From assembly GCA_027491235.1 (NCBI GenBank), contig JAIXWO010000022.1, forward strand, positions 310,001 to 374,000: a stretch of 64,000 bases of DNA, in the 5' to 3' direction. This DNA is from Sphingomonadales bacterium. Lineage in GTDB: Bacteria > Pseudomonadota > Alphaproteobacteria > Sphingomonadales > Sphingomonadaceae. Below the pieces are notes generated by a model. It ran no database searches and was not told the origin of the DNA. It was given only the letters and a program-made list of their open reading frames with translations. Each line of letters starts with the position of its first letter. Within the stretch, counting starts at the first letter, position 1. The translations under genes and the position numbers were made by a program. Below, piece by piece: positions 29,254 through 37,701 of this stretch.

Positions 29254-29291
29254 TGCCGGGGTTCTAACGCGAGACGGATGATCGCGGATTG
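29254..29291 (+). repeat. Duplication joint, second copy (trimmed queA end)
   Basis: This is identical over 38 bases to the real queA end at 27446-27483, including the TAA. The preceding bases GCGCGCCATTGC jump to GGGGTTCTAA, so about 50 bp of the queA tail have been removed between two GC-rich matches. Confidence 0.9.
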
Positions 29292-29398
29292 CCCGTCGGT
29301 TTAACCTACCGCTATCTGTGTGCCAGAGGTTCGCGCTCTTCCTTCGCCGCCGCATTTCTCTAATATATCAATAAATTAACCCTGCCCCTGAGCCCTAA

Positions 29399-29490
29399 AC
29401 CAATCGCATGGTTGTGGGTTTATGGGCAATGAACACCCATGGTCGGCGCCGGCTTCCGCCGCGACGGTCGGGCAGGTCGAGCTGCGTCTG
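29399..29490 (+). promoter_or_regulatory. Conserved GC-rich leader block before the second secreted-protein gene
   Basis: The counterpart of the block at 27590-27670: AACCAATCGCATGG, then GCCGGCTTCCGCCGCGACGG and TCGGGCAGGTCGAG. Downstream of it the sequence turns AT-rich until the start codon at 29637, as in the first unit, with AACTCTGGAGTTTAAT as ribosome binding site. Confidence 0.45.
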
Positions 29491-29636
29491 CCTGTGAAGC
29501 GGGATAAAGCCATTCTGGCTTAAAAAACCATGTTTTTACAATATGTTAATATTGACTCGCTCGGAGAACGGTGCAATTTTAACAAAACGTCAAAAATGGT
29601 TATGCCAATTTTCATAAACAAACTCTGGAGTTTAAT

Positions 29637-30902
29637 ATGTTCAAGAATGTGAGAACCGGTCTGTTTGTTGCGACCGCCGTCGTTATCGCCTTGGCCCCCG
29701 CTCAGGCTTGGGCAAAATGCAATCCCCTCAAACCTTCTACTTGTATTCCCAAAGTCCCGCCCCCCCCGCCGATCCCCAGCATCCCGATTCCCAGCCTCCC
29801 GAGTCCCGCCGATCTTTTTAATACCGCCGCCCAAGGCGTTGGCTATGCGAACGCTGCTGTGGCACAGGCGAATGGCTATGCAGATAAGGCCGCTATGGAG
29901 ACGGCGAACAACTTAGCAAAGGCCAACACATGGGCGAACTTGGCCGCCGCTGATACGGCCTCGAGAGCAATGGGTTTCAAAAACTATGCTGAGCGTATAG
30001 CCCGAGACAGTGAGACGGTTGGTCGGGACCAGTATGAGGGTCTCCGTAATGACGCTCTGCGGAACTATACGAACGGGTCCAATCAGGCAAAAAACATCTA
30101 CGAAAATGGGCGTAGTATTGTGGCGCCGGTCATAAATAACCCCAACAGTTTGGCAAATTACGTCAAAGGCATTTGCCTTGGGCAGGCAACGAGCAACTGG
30201 GGTAAAATCACTCCCTTCGTCAACAAAGCCTTGGCACTTAGCGACGATGGCAAGAAGGCGCTTTATCGCGTTCTTCGCACACTTGGCCGTGGTAGTACGC
30301 CAGACCAGCAGACCGCAGCAGATATGAAGGCTGTGGGTCAGGCACTTGGTATGGTTACCGCCAATGGCCTTGCGCTGGTTGGCAATGCGTATCAGTCGAA
30401 CTGGGGCATTTCTCTTGGCGCTTCGGGCGGCTGGGTTGCCGGTGTGAATAGCTCGGTGAGCTTTTCTATGGACACCTACCCGACCAACGGGAAGTACAAA
30501 ATGGCAGTCGCAGTCAACTCCGGGGTGCAGGTTGCGGCCGGTGTAGGCATTCTCGCGCCCGGCGCTACTGTCGGCTTCGGCCTTGGCTGGGGCCCCGGTA
30601 GCTCCGTGGGTGCATCCGGCGTAACGATGACCGCTGGCGGCGCCGTAGGCGGTGTCGACGTGGGCGCACAATGGACCTTTCCGCAAGTTCTGGCAGAGGC
30701 GTTGGTGAGCGATGCAAGAAGGGGTAGTTTCAGCGTGGAGAGTTTGCAGTCTGCCCTGACGGGGCAGATCGTCTCTAACATCCAGGCTGTTTGCCAGGCA
30801 CCTGGCATTTCCGCAGGGGTGAGCATCCCGACCCCCGGGAACCTGGGCGATGTGACGTTCAGCCCCGGCTACACCCACGTGGTTTGGACGGGCGAGATCT
30901 AA
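29637..30902 (+). CDS. Secreted protein of unknown family (paralogue B)
   Basis: 421 residues with a signal peptide (MFKNVRTGLFVATAVVIALAPAQAWA). The body from NTAAQGVGYANAAVAQANGYADKAA onward is clearly homologous to paralogue A along its whole length. It includes KKALYRVLRTLGRGSTPDQQT, WGISLGASGGWVAGVNSSVSFSMD, FGLGWGPGSSVGASG and the ending GNLGDVTFSPGYTHVVW. The segment after the signal differs completely: a proline-rich run (KVPPPPPIPSIPIPSLPSP) replaces the Asn/Ala linker of A. Function is unknown; the repeated fold and export suggest a surface or periplasmic structural role. Confidence 0.75.
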   Translation: MFKNVRTGLFVATAVVIALAPAQAWAKCNPLKPSTCIPKVPPPPPIPSIPIPSLPSPADLFNTAAQGVGYANAAVAQANGYADKAAMETANNLAKANTWANLAAADTASRAMGFKNYAERIARDSETVGRDQYEGLRNDALRNYTNGSNQAKNIYENGRSIVAPVINNPNSLANYVKGICLGQATSNWGKITPFVNKALALSDDGKKALYRVLRTLGRGSTPDQQTAADMKAVGQALGMVTANGLALVGNAYQSNWGISLGASGGWVAGVNSSVSFSMDTYPTNGKYKMAVAVNSGVQVAAGVGILAPGATVGFGLGWGPGSSVGASGVTMTAGGAVGGVDVGAQWTFPQVLAEALVSDARRGSFSVESLQSALTGQIVSNIQAVCQAPGISAGVSIPTPGNLGDVTFSPGYTHVVWTGEI

Positions 30903-30940
30903 TTTGATCGCGTCATGCGTTGCATGACGGGCTGTCAATA

Positions 30941-31038
30941 AGATGGTGGGAGTGGTTGTGGGCACAAAGCTTGCGCAGCGCCGGATCTCGATCCGGCACG
31001 GGGCAAGCGGCGTGCACTATCGGCCACTCCCATTATCT
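30941..31038 (+). terminator. Hairpin after paralogue B
   Basis: The same outer stem as after paralogue A (AGATGGTGGGAGTGGT with GCCACTCCCATTATCT) encloses a longer inner structure. GCTTGC pairs with GCAAGC, and a perfect GCCGGAT-CTCG-ATCCGGC hairpin lies at 30980-30997. The extra inner hairpin is absent from the first unit. The 291-bp gap 30903-31193 has no gene. Confidence 0.55.
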
Positions 31039-31074
31039 GTTTTGGGCGGTGTCGCCCCGGCCGCCATTTGCGCG

Positions 31075-31131
31075 TCATTGCCGGGCGATACCGCTTCGAC
31101 AGCTATGGCGATTCCAGCCTGCTCTTGCCCC
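31075..31131 (+). repeat. Degenerate third copy of the queA 3' end
   Basis: TCATTGCCGGGCGATACCGC and the following AGCTATGGCGATTCCAG match the last codons of queA (27397-27453) at most positions, with several substitutions. It cannot be functional, as it is only a gene tail. It marks the right end of the duplicated region. Confidence 0.8.
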
Positions 31132-31193
31132 CTGCTTCCGAATAGGGTCTGATGCCTTCACCCCGCGCTATGACGGGGAGGGAGAGGAACATT

Positions 31194-31721
31194 ATGACTG
31201 AAGCACCGCAGGCCGCCGCGCCGCCGTCGCCTATTGCCGGATTGGGCGTTGTCGCCATCATTGTCGCCGCCATTGTTGGCTGGGCCATCCTTGGCAGCTC
31301 CATTGTTGATGAATTGTCGCTGTTCGGCGGTTTCCTGATGCTCTGGCATTATGCGAACATGGAACAGCTGGATATCAAACGGCTTCCCGCCGCGCTGCTC
31401 GGCGCCATTGTTGGTCTCGTACTGGCCTGGCAGGTCGTCTATCTCACACAGCTTTATGGCAGCACAGGCACGATCATCGGCCTGTTGGTGATGGTTGTTG
31501 GCATCTATCTTCAGGTCATCAACATCCTGCCGATGCTGTTCAATGCCTCAGCAATGCTGTTCCTGACGGTCGCTGCCGCACCGCTTGTCCAACTGAAGGT
31601 CAACTTCATCAACCTTGGCATTTCAACCATCGTCGGCGGGCTGTTCTTTGCGGTCTTTATCGAAGCCGTGAAGTGGATCGCCACCAAACTGATGACGCCT
31701 GCGGCGACGACCGCTCAGTAG
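31194..31721 (+). CDS. Integral membrane protein of unknown function
   Basis: 175 residues from the ATG with GGGAGAGGAACATT upstream. After a Pro/Ala-rich start (TEAPQAAAPPSP) there are about five hydrophobic segments: IAGLGVVAIIVAAIVGWAIL, LFGGFLMLWHYA, LPAALLGAIVGLVLAWQVVYL, GTIIGLLVMVVGIYLQVINI, and a long C-terminal pair ending IVGGLFFAVFIEAVKWIA. I do not recognise a family or a transport motif. Its stop codon overlaps the end of the convergent SDR gene by 7 bp. Confidence 0.75.
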   Translation: MTEAPQAAAPPSPIAGLGVVAIIVAAIVGWAILGSSIVDELSLFGGFLMLWHYANMEQLDIKRLPAALLGAIVGLVLAWQVVYLTQLYGSTGTIIGLLVMVVGIYLQVINILPMLFNASAMLFLTVAAAPLVQLKVNFINLGISTIVGGLFFAVFIEAVKWIATKLMTPAATTAQ

Positions 31722-32494
31722 ATCGTATAGCCACCGTCAATGACCAGCGAGTCTCCCGTGTGGAAGCGGGAGGCTTTGCTGGCGAGGTAGACGGCGATCC
31801 CGGCAAAGTCGGCGCCGTCACCCCAGCCGCCCATCGGCACGCGGCCGATGACGCGTTCGTTGAACTTGTCATTGGCCTGCAGCGCGCCGGTCATGTCGGA
31901 CCGGATCCAGCCGGGCAGGATGGCGTTGACGGTAATGGCATGGCGGGCAAGCTCGACCGCCATGGCGCGGCACATGGAAACGACAGCGCCCTTGGTCGCG
32001 CCATAATGTTCATTGCGGGCAGCACCATGGACGGCGGCAGTTGACGCGATGCCGACCAGCGAGCCACCGCGGTCTCCGGCCGCGCCGCGGTCTACCATAT
32101 GGCGGGCTGCCTCGCGCAGGGTTGCAAAGACGCCGTGGACGTTGATCGATTCCAGCTTTTTGAAATCATCGATGCTAATATCGAACATGTCCCGCTTGGA
32201 CTGACCGATACCGGCATTGGCAATCGCCTGATCGATCCGGCCAAATTCGGACAGGATGTTGGCCATGCCTTCCTTGACGGCGGCTTCATCAGCAACATCG
32301 ACAATGGCCGCGCGCACCGTGCCACCATGGGCCGAAAGCTGCGCGACGGCGGCTTCGTTCTTCGAAGCATTGGTGCCCCAGATGACGACCGATGCGCCAT
32401 GCTTGGCCAAGCCTTCAGCCATGCCAAGGCCAATGCCGCCATTACCGCCCGTTACCAAAGCGACCTTGCCGGTCAGATCGAACAGATTATCCAT
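31715..32494 (-). CDS. Short-chain dehydrogenase/reductase
   Basis: An NAD(P)-dependent oxidoreductase of 259 residues. The nucleotide-binding TGGNGGIGLGMAEGLAKHGA is near the N-terminus and NAGIG follows. The catalytic set is Ser in GSLVGIASTAAVHG, then YGATKGAVVSM holding Tyr and Lys. NAILPGWIRSDMT is typical of classical SDRs of the FabG type. The C-terminus HTGDSLVIDGGYTIY also fits. The ATG at 32494 has AGGAG upstream. The substrate is unknown; the downstream neighbour is the ABC-F gene on the same strand, 59 bp away. Confidence 0.92.
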   Translation of the reverse strand: MDNLFDLTGKVALVTGGNGGIGLGMAEGLAKHGASVVIWGTNASKNEAAVAQLSAHGGTVRAAIVDVADEAAVKEGMANILSEFGRIDQAIANAGIGQSKRDMFDISIDDFKKLESINVHGVFATLREAARHMVDRGAAGDRGGSLVGIASTAAVHGAARNEHYGATKGAVVSMCRAMAVELARHAITVNAILPGWIRSDMTGALQANDKFNERVIGRVPMGGWGDGADFAGIAVYLASKASRFHTGDSLVIDGGYTIY

Positions 32495-32553
32495 GGCTGC
32501 AACTCTCCTGTGTTTGACGTCCAAACACACGAGGCGAGGGCCGCTGTCAATTG

Positions 32554-34422
32554 TCAGTCCGCCGTTTCCAGCTGTTCCGAAAGCTCCAGCCAGCGCTGTT
32601 CGGCGGCGTCGACCTGCGTGTTCACTTGGCCGCGGAGGCGGGAGAGGTCGCCCATCGTCATCTTGGCATATTTGGGCGCGGCCTTGTCTGGCGCGAACAT
32701 CGCCTCGTCGATGGCGTTCCGCTCTTTGGTCAGACGTTCCAGCTCAGCCTCAGCGGCGTTGACATCCTTGCGGATTTGCTGCGCCTTTTGCCGATCCTGC
32801 GCTTGTGAGGCCCGGTCACCCTTTTTGCCGCCCTTGGCGCCGCCATCGGCTTTGGGCTGGTTTTTGCCGAGGATGAAGTCGGTATAGTCCTCAATGCTTC
32901 CGGAAAACTCCTTTGCCGTGCCGCTGTCGACCAGCACCAGTCGATCTGCCGTCAGTTCCAGCATGTGCCGGTCATGGCTGACGAGCACGACAGCGCCGGA
33001 ATAGCCGTTGAGGGCTTGGACGAGGGCTTCGCGCGCATCGACGTCGAGGTGGTTCGTCGGCTCATCGAGGATGAGCATGTGCGGCGCTTCCCGCGTGATG
33101 AGCGCGAGCGCCAGCCGCGCGCGTTCTCCGCCTGACAGCTTCTTGACTTCGGTCGTGGCCTTCTGGCCCGAGAAGCCAAAACGACCCAGCTGCGCGCGGA
33201 CGGCAGCCGGCGTCGCGCCCTGCATCTGGCGCGTCATGTGCTCGAGCGGCGTGTCGTCGCCATCCAACTCTTCGACCTGATATTGGGTGAAATAGCCGAC
33301 GCGCATTTTGCCAGCGGCGTTCATCGCGCCGTCCATCGGCGCCAACTGGGCGGCCAGAAGACGCGCGAGCGTCGTCTTGCCATTGCCGTTGCGGCCAAGC
33401 AGCGCGATCCGGTCATCGGGGTCAAGCCGCAGGTTCAGCCGCTCAAGGATCGGGGTACCAGCCGCATAGCCCACGCTTGCCATATCAAGCGTGATGAGCG
33501 GTGGCCGCAGCGGATCTGGATCTGGAAAGTCGAAAGAAAGGGTCGGGTCTTCCGCCATCGCCGCAATGGGCTGCATGCGGGCGAGAGCCTTGACGCGCGA
33601 CTGGGCCTGCTTGGCGGTGCTGGCGCGCGCGCTGTTGCGGGCAATAAAGTCCTGCAGCTTGGCGCGCTGCGCATCTTGCGATGCCTTGGCGGCGGCCAAC
33701 TGCGCCGCGCGTTCGGCACGCTGGCGTTCGAAGGAGTCATAGCCGCCCGTGTAGAGCGTGACCTTGCCGCCTTCGAGATGCAGGATATTGTCGACGACAT
33801 TGTTCAGCAGATCGCGTTCGTGGCTGATGACGACCATCATGCCCGGATAGGCTTTCAGGAAGCTTTCCAGCCACAATGTCGCTTCAAGGTCCAAGTGGTT
33901 CGAAGGCTCGTCGAGCAGCAGAAGGTCGGGCTCGGAAAACAGCAGAGCGGCAAGTGCCACACGCATTTTCCACCCACCCGAATAACTGTCGAGCGGACGC
34001 TGCTGCATCTCTTCATCAAAGCCGAGGCCGACGAGAATGCGCGATGCGCGGGCATTGGCGGTATAAGCATCGATGGCGTTCAGGCGCTCATAGATTTCGC
34101 CCAGCCGGTCCATGTCCTCACAATTTTCGGACTCGAGCATCAGGGCGGCCCGCTCAACGTCTGCGGCCAGCACCGTGTCGATGGGCGTCGCATCGCCGCT
34201 GGGCGCTTCTTGCGCGATATAGCCGATCCGCGTGTTGCGGGGCATTTCCATGCTGCCATCATCGGGGTCTAGCGCGCCGATCATGACTTTCATCAGCGTG
34301 GATTTACCCGCGCCATTGCGTCCGATCAGCCCGATACGGCTGCGCGGGGGGAGGGCCGCGGAAGCGCGGTCAATGATGGTGCGCCCGCCAAGGCGCACGG
34401 TGATCCCGTTGAGATTGAGCAT
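32554..34422 (-). CDS. ABC-F family ATP-binding protein
   Basis: A soluble tandem ABC ATPase acting on ribosomes, 622 residues. Domain 1 has Walker A GRNGAGKSTL, signature SYSGGWKMR and Walker B LLLLDEPSNHLD. The domain-linking helical region follows with KASQDAQRAKLQDFIARNS. Domain 2 has GRNGNGKTTL, LSGGERARLAL and MLILDEPTNHLD. A Lys/Ala-rich spacer and a C-terminal coiled coil (RKDVNAAEAELERLTKERN) resemble Uup/ABCF3-type members. There are no membrane segments, so it is not a transporter. Which ABC-F subtype it is cannot be fixed by eye. Confidence 0.95.
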   Translation of the reverse strand: MLNLNGITVRLGGRTIIDRASAALPPRSRIGLIGRNGAGKSTLMKVMIGALDPDDGSMEMPRNTRIGYIAQEAPSGDATPIDTVLAADVERAALMLESENCEDMDRLGEIYERLNAIDAYTANARASRILVGLGFDEEMQQRPLDSYSGGWKMRVALAALLFSEPDLLLLDEPSNHLDLEATLWLESFLKAYPGMMVVISHERDLLNNVVDNILHLEGGKVTLYTGGYDSFERQRAERAAQLAAAKASQDAQRAKLQDFIARNSARASTAKQAQSRVKALARMQPIAAMAEDPTLSFDFPDPDPLRPPLITLDMASVGYAAGTPILERLNLRLDPDDRIALLGRNGNGKTTLARLLAAQLAPMDGAMNAAGKMRVGYFTQYQVEELDGDDTPLEHMTRQMQGATPAAVRAQLGRFGFSGQKATTEVKKLSGGERARLALALITREAPHMLILDEPTNHLDVDAREALVQALNGYSGAVVLVSHDRHMLELTADRLVLVDSGTAKEFSGSIEDYTDFILGKNQPKADGGAKGGKKGDRASQAQDRQKAQQIRKDVNAAEAELERLTKERNAIDEAMFAPDKAAPKYAKMTMGDLSRLRGQVNTQVDAAEQRWLELSEQLETAD

Positions 34423-34490
34423 ATCCGGCGGCTGCTACAAGATTTCGCTGCAGATGCGAAGGGATTCGCATCCACCGGACGATTTCTAGC

Positions 34491-35348
34491 TTAGGCCGGG
34501 GCGAGGGCGTGCTCTGTTGTCATCAGTACGGTCGCAGCGGCCGTGTTCGATATCGGGATGTGATAATTGCGGCTCGCCTCTTTCACAGGGTCGCCCATCG
34601 CGCCGCGCGCCGCGATCCAGTTGAGGATTTCGATGCCTTGGCTTCCGGACAATTCCACAATGTCGAGCGCGCTGTGTTGGGTCAGTGCATCCGGATTGGA
34701 GGGCAGATTGTCGAGGCAGAACTTGTCATAGTCCGGGTTCATGAAGCCGGCGCGTTCTCCGTCCAACTGGTGGGATAGACCGCCCGTGCCGAAGATCAAC
34801 ACCTTGGCATCGGCATCCCAACTCTGGATTGCCTTGTGGACCGCGCGGCCAAGCGCCAGCGCCCGTTTGGGGCTGGGCAGGGGGTGCTGTACGGTGTTGA
34901 TGCCCACCGGCACCAGCTTGAAATCATAGCTTTTCAAATCGGGCCAGCTGAGCTCCAGCGGGATCGACAGCGCGTGATCGATCAGCATTTCCTGACAGGT
35001 CACGATGTCGAATTCTTCTTCGACCAGCGTGTTGATGATGTGCCAGGAGAAATCAGGCGACCCGGGAACCGAGTTGAAGATTGGCAGGCCCCAGCCTTCA
35101 TCGGCATTGTCATATTGCGCCGCCGCCCCGACGGCGAAGGTCGGCATCTTGTCGAGGAAGAAGTTCAGGCCGTGGTCGTTTGAGAAGGTGACGACATAGT
35201 CCGGCTTATTGTGCTTCAGCCATTCATGAACCGGCTTGAAGCCGTCGAAGAAGGGTTTCCAATAGGGGTCATCCTGCAACCCCTTGGCAATAGCGCCGCC
35301 AATGGCAGGCACATGGCTGGTGAAAACTCCGCCGATTACCTTGGCCAT
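34491..35348 (-). CDS. ligB: Protocatechuate 4,5-dioxygenase, beta (catalytic) subunit
   Basis: A class III extradiol ring-cleavage subunit with non-haem Fe(II), 285 residues. MAKVIGGVFTSHVPAIGGAI contains His12, and FSNDHGLNFF contains His59, matching the two iron-binding His of LigB; the Glu ligand is expected near SGSQGIEILNW. The conserved TGGLSHQLDGERAG holds the catalytic His region. It opens protocatechuate, or a close analogue such as a gallate derivative, between C4 and C5. The start is one base after the alpha-subunit stop. No other gene of the 4,5-cleavage pathway is nearby, so the true substrate is less certain than the family. Confidence 0.9.
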   Translation of the reverse strand: MAKVIGGVFTSHVPAIGGAIAKGLQDDPYWKPFFDGFKPVHEWLKHNKPDYVVTFSNDHGLNFFLDKMPTFAVGAAAQYDNADEGWGLPIFNSVPGSPDFSWHIINTLVEEEFDIVTCQEMLIDHALSIPLELSWPDLKSYDFKLVPVGINTVQHPLPSPKRALALGRAVHKAIQSWDADAKVLIFGTGGLSHQLDGERAGFMNPDYDKFCLDNLPSNPDALTQHSALDIVELSGSQGIEILNWIAARGAMGDPVKEASRNYHIPISNTAAATVLMTTEHALAPA

Positions 35349-35349
35349 G

Positions 35350-35709
35350 TCATATCCCCTTTGCCTGATCGAGCAGCATCTGTTTGAACTCAGCCACGCT
35401 CTTACCCGTCTGCTGCGCGCCGAGGTCCTGCACGTTCAGGCCAAAGATCCCGGCCAGCTTTGCGAGGTAGTATACGTTCCCGCCCGCGGCGATCATCGCG
35501 AGAACATTGCGCTGGCGCACCGCTTCACGCTGTTCGCAGGTCAGTTTGAATTTCGCGCAATAGGCGTCTTCATCGTCCATGAATGCCTGACGGTTCGATG
35601 CATCGTTGAACGAGAAGCACATTGCATTGATCGCGTAGCCTTTCTGGGCGGCATCACCGTCAAACACAGGTGTGCCTGGAATGACTCGTCTTGCGGTTGC
35701 CGTTTGCAT
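35350..35709 (-). CDS. ligA: Protocatechuate 4,5-dioxygenase, alpha subunit
   Basis: 119 residues from the ATG with AGGAGAGTGCG upstream. It is the small helical subunit that lids the active site of Lig[37 protein letters not shown], then [41 protein letters not shown]. It is a little shorter than the 139-residue LigA of Sphingobium SYK-6, mostly at both ends. Its stop is one base from the ligB start. This dioxygenase gene shares its symbol with DNA ligase at 22 kb. Confidence 0.9.
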   Translation of the reverse strand: MQTATARRVIPGTPVFDGDAAQKGYAINAMCFSFNDASNRQAFMDDEDAYCAKFKLTCEQREAVRQRNVLAMIAAGGNVYYLAKLAGIFGLNVQDLGAQQTGKSVAEFKQMLLDQAKGI

Positions 35710-35749
35710 CGCACTCTCCTCACCGAAATCAATTGGTGAGGCTGGAAAT

Positions 35750-35770
35750 ATCGTATGCAAGACATACAAT
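35750..35770. promoter_or_regulatory. Palindrome in the ligAB-tgt intergenic region
   Basis: ATCGTATG-CAAGA-CATACAAT has 8-bp arms with one mismatch, the size and symmetry of an operator for a dimeric regulator. It lies 41 bp upstream of the ligA start. A second dyad, CTCACC..GGTGAG, covers 35719-35740. Binding by a GntR- or LysR-type factor is only a guess. Confidence 0.4.
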
Positions 35771-35816
35771 CTTTGATCTAGGACAAACCGCGCGCGCGTC
35801 TTATAGGCCGCGCAGC

Positions 35817-36941
35817 ATGACAAAACCGCGCTTCGATTTTCAGATTTCTGCGACCGACGGGAAGGCCCGGACGGGCGTCATTCGTATGATGCGCGGGGAT
35901 ATTCGCACGCCTGCCTTCATGCCTGTTGGCACCGCAGCAACCGTCAAGGCGATGAAGCCCAAGGATGTTCGGGCGCTGGGCGCTGACATCATTCTTGGCA
36001 ACACCTATCACCTTATGCTCCGCCCCGGTGCGGAACGGATGGACCGATTGGGCGGCCTCCATAAGTTCATGGGATGGGACCGCCCAATCCTGACGGACAG
36101 CGGCGGATATCAGGTGATGAGCCTCGCTTCGCTGCGGAAAATCACTGAGGAAGGCGTCAAATTTGCGAGCCATCTCGATGGGTCGCGCCATATGCTCACG
36201 CCGGAACGCTCGATGGAAATCCAGCGTCTGCTCGGTTCAGACATCGTGATGGCCTTTGATGAATGCCCTGCACATGGTGTGCCGCTTGAGGTCGCCGAAA
36301 AGTCGATGGAAATGTCGATGCGCTGGGCCAAGCGGTCACGCGACGCGTTTGACGCCGGGGGAGAACATGCAGCGCGGTCGGCTCTATTCGGGATCCAGCA
36401 GGGGTCTTTGGATGAGGCGCTCCGTAAGCGGTCTGCCGACGCCCTGATCGAGATCGGCTTTGATGGCTATGCCATTGGCGGGCTTGCGGTGGGTGAGGGG
36501 CAGGAGGCGATGTTCGCCACACTTGATTTCGCGCCGGACCAATTGCCCGTTGACCGGCCCCGCTATCTGATGGGCGTGGGTAAGCCCGATGATCTGGTGG
36601 GGGCCGTTGAACGCGGGGTCGATATGTTTGACTGCGTCTTGCCCACGCGCTCCGGTCGCAACGGACAGGCATTTACATGGGATGGCCCCGTCAACATCCG
36701 CAATGCCAAATTTGCCGAAGACCTGTCGCCACTCGACCCCGCCTCACCGGTCGGGGAGTGGAGCAAGGCGTATCTCCACCACCTCGTCCGCTCCGGCGAG
36801 ATGCTTGGCGCGATGTTGATGACCGAGCACAATTTGTGGTTCTACCAGCAGCTCATGGCGGCGATGCGGGATGCGATTGCACAAGGCACTTTCGCCGCAT
36901 TCGCCGCCGAATTCAGAGCGCGTTACAAGAAGGCGGCTTAG
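35817..36941 (+). CDS. tgt: tRNA-guanine transglycosylase
   Basis: Exchanges guanine for preQ1 at position 34 of queuosine tRNAs. 374 residues from the ATG at 35817; longer in-frame extensions run back through the ligA promoter region. Motifs are [14 protein letters not shown] [28 protein letters not shown], the nucleophile region [12 protein letters not shown] with its Asp, [21 protein letters not shown] and [24 protein letters not shown] carries the second catalytic Asp. queA of the same pathway is 8.4 kb upstream on the same strand. The 3' end overlaps the peroxiredoxin stop by 4 bp. Confidence 0.97.
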   Translation: MTKPRFDFQISATDGKARTGVIRMMRGDIRTPAFMPVGTAATVKAMKPKDVRALGADIILGNTYHLMLRPGAERMDRLGGLHKFMGWDRPILTDSGGYQVMSLASLRKITEEGVKFASHLDGSRHMLTPERSMEIQRLLGSDIVMAFDECPAHGVPLEVAEKSMEMSMRWAKRSRDAFDAGGEHAARSALFGIQQGSLDEALRKRSADALIEIGFDGYAIGGLAVGEGQEAMFATLDFAPDQLPVDRPRYLMGVGKPDDLVGAVERGVDMFDCVLPTRSGRNGQAFTWDGPVNIRNAKFAEDLSPLDPASPVGEWSKAYLHHLVRSGEMLGAMLMTEHNLWFYQQLMAAMRDAIAQGTFAAFAAEFRARYKKAA

Positions 36942-37471
36942 CGCGGGGTTTTGCCCGTAGCCGTCCAGTCTTGCAGGGCCTTCATCATCTTGGGCACATG
37001 TTCCCGATAATCGAGCGACGACCAGACCGAGATGACCTTGCCTGAGGGAGAGATCAGGTAAGATGTCCGGTTGGTCTTGCCTGTGATGCTAAGCTTCACG
37101 TCATAGCCGCGGATCACAGCCTTTGAAGCCGACGCAACAGCGAATTTGCTGCGGCATTCCGTCGTTGAAAACTTCGCAAGTGTCTCAACATTGTCTGATG
37201 ACATACCAACAACAGTTGCGCCGAGTTTGCGAAAATCGTCAGTTGCTTCGGCAAACTGGTTTGCTTCAACCGTGCAACCCGGCGTGAAGGCTGCCGGGAA
37301 GAAGTAAAGGACGACGGGGCCCTTCTTAAGTTGATCGGCTAGAGAGAAATCAAAAGCCTTTCCTGCCATCGCTCCCTTGGTGGTGAAAGCGGGGGCTACA
37401 CTGCCAGCGGGCAGCGCTGCTAGGGCAGGCGTTGACAAGGCTAAGGCTGCTGTGAAAGCGAAAATGCGCAT
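36938..37471 (-). CDS. Exported peroxiredoxin (AhpC/BCP type)
   Basis: 177 residues with a signal peptide ([18 protein letters not shown]), so it acts in the periplasm. The thioredoxin-fold core has [23 protein letters not shown], where the peroxidatic Cys sits in the PxxxTxxC motif, and a later Cys in [11 protein letters not shown]. It reduces peroxides; the BCP/PrxQ subgroup is suggested by length and the TPGCT form. The gene is convergent with tgt, and the divergent alpha operon starts beyond its 5' end. Confidence 0.9.
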   Translation of the reverse strand: MRIFAFTAALALSTPALAALPAGSVAPAFTTKGAMAGKAFDFSLADQLKKGPVVLYFFPAAFTPGCTVEANQFAEATDDFRKLGATVVGMSSDNVETLAKFSTTECRSKFAVASASKAVIRGYDVKLSITGKTNRTSYLISPSGKVISVWSSLDYREHVPKMMKALQDWTATGKTPR

Positions 37472-37540
37472 AGGTTGATCTCCTCTATTGCATTCAATCT
37501 ATGGCCTCGCGGGCGGGAAGGCCAGCGCCCATTGGTGCGC

Positions 37541-37567
37541 TTGACACCTCATCGCCGACTATATAGA
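37541..37567 (+). promoter_or_regulatory. Probable sigma-70 promoter of the alpha operon
   Basis: TTGACA at 37541-37546 is a perfect -35 match, followed after 15 bp by TATAGA at 37562-37567. The spacer is slightly short. Transcription would begin near 37575, leaving a leader of about 125 nt before rpsM. Confidence 0.55.
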
Positions 37568-37701
37568 GAGAACCATCCCATATCACCGTGTTCACGGCGA
37601 CGCTTTCCTGCGCTCGTCGTGTATTTGCGTTGAACTGGGTGTCACAGCGTCGAGATAGGCCGGCCTTGCCCGCTGGCTTGTGGAGCAGGAGAAACTTAAA
37701 A

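Noticed and set aside
29552..29585. TTGACT considered as a -35 box for paralogue B
   Set aside because: No convincing -10 sequence lies at the proper distance, so no promoter was called.
33238..34272. A 344-codon frame opposite the ABC-F gene
   Set aside because: Antisense shadow without motifs or a ribosome binding site.
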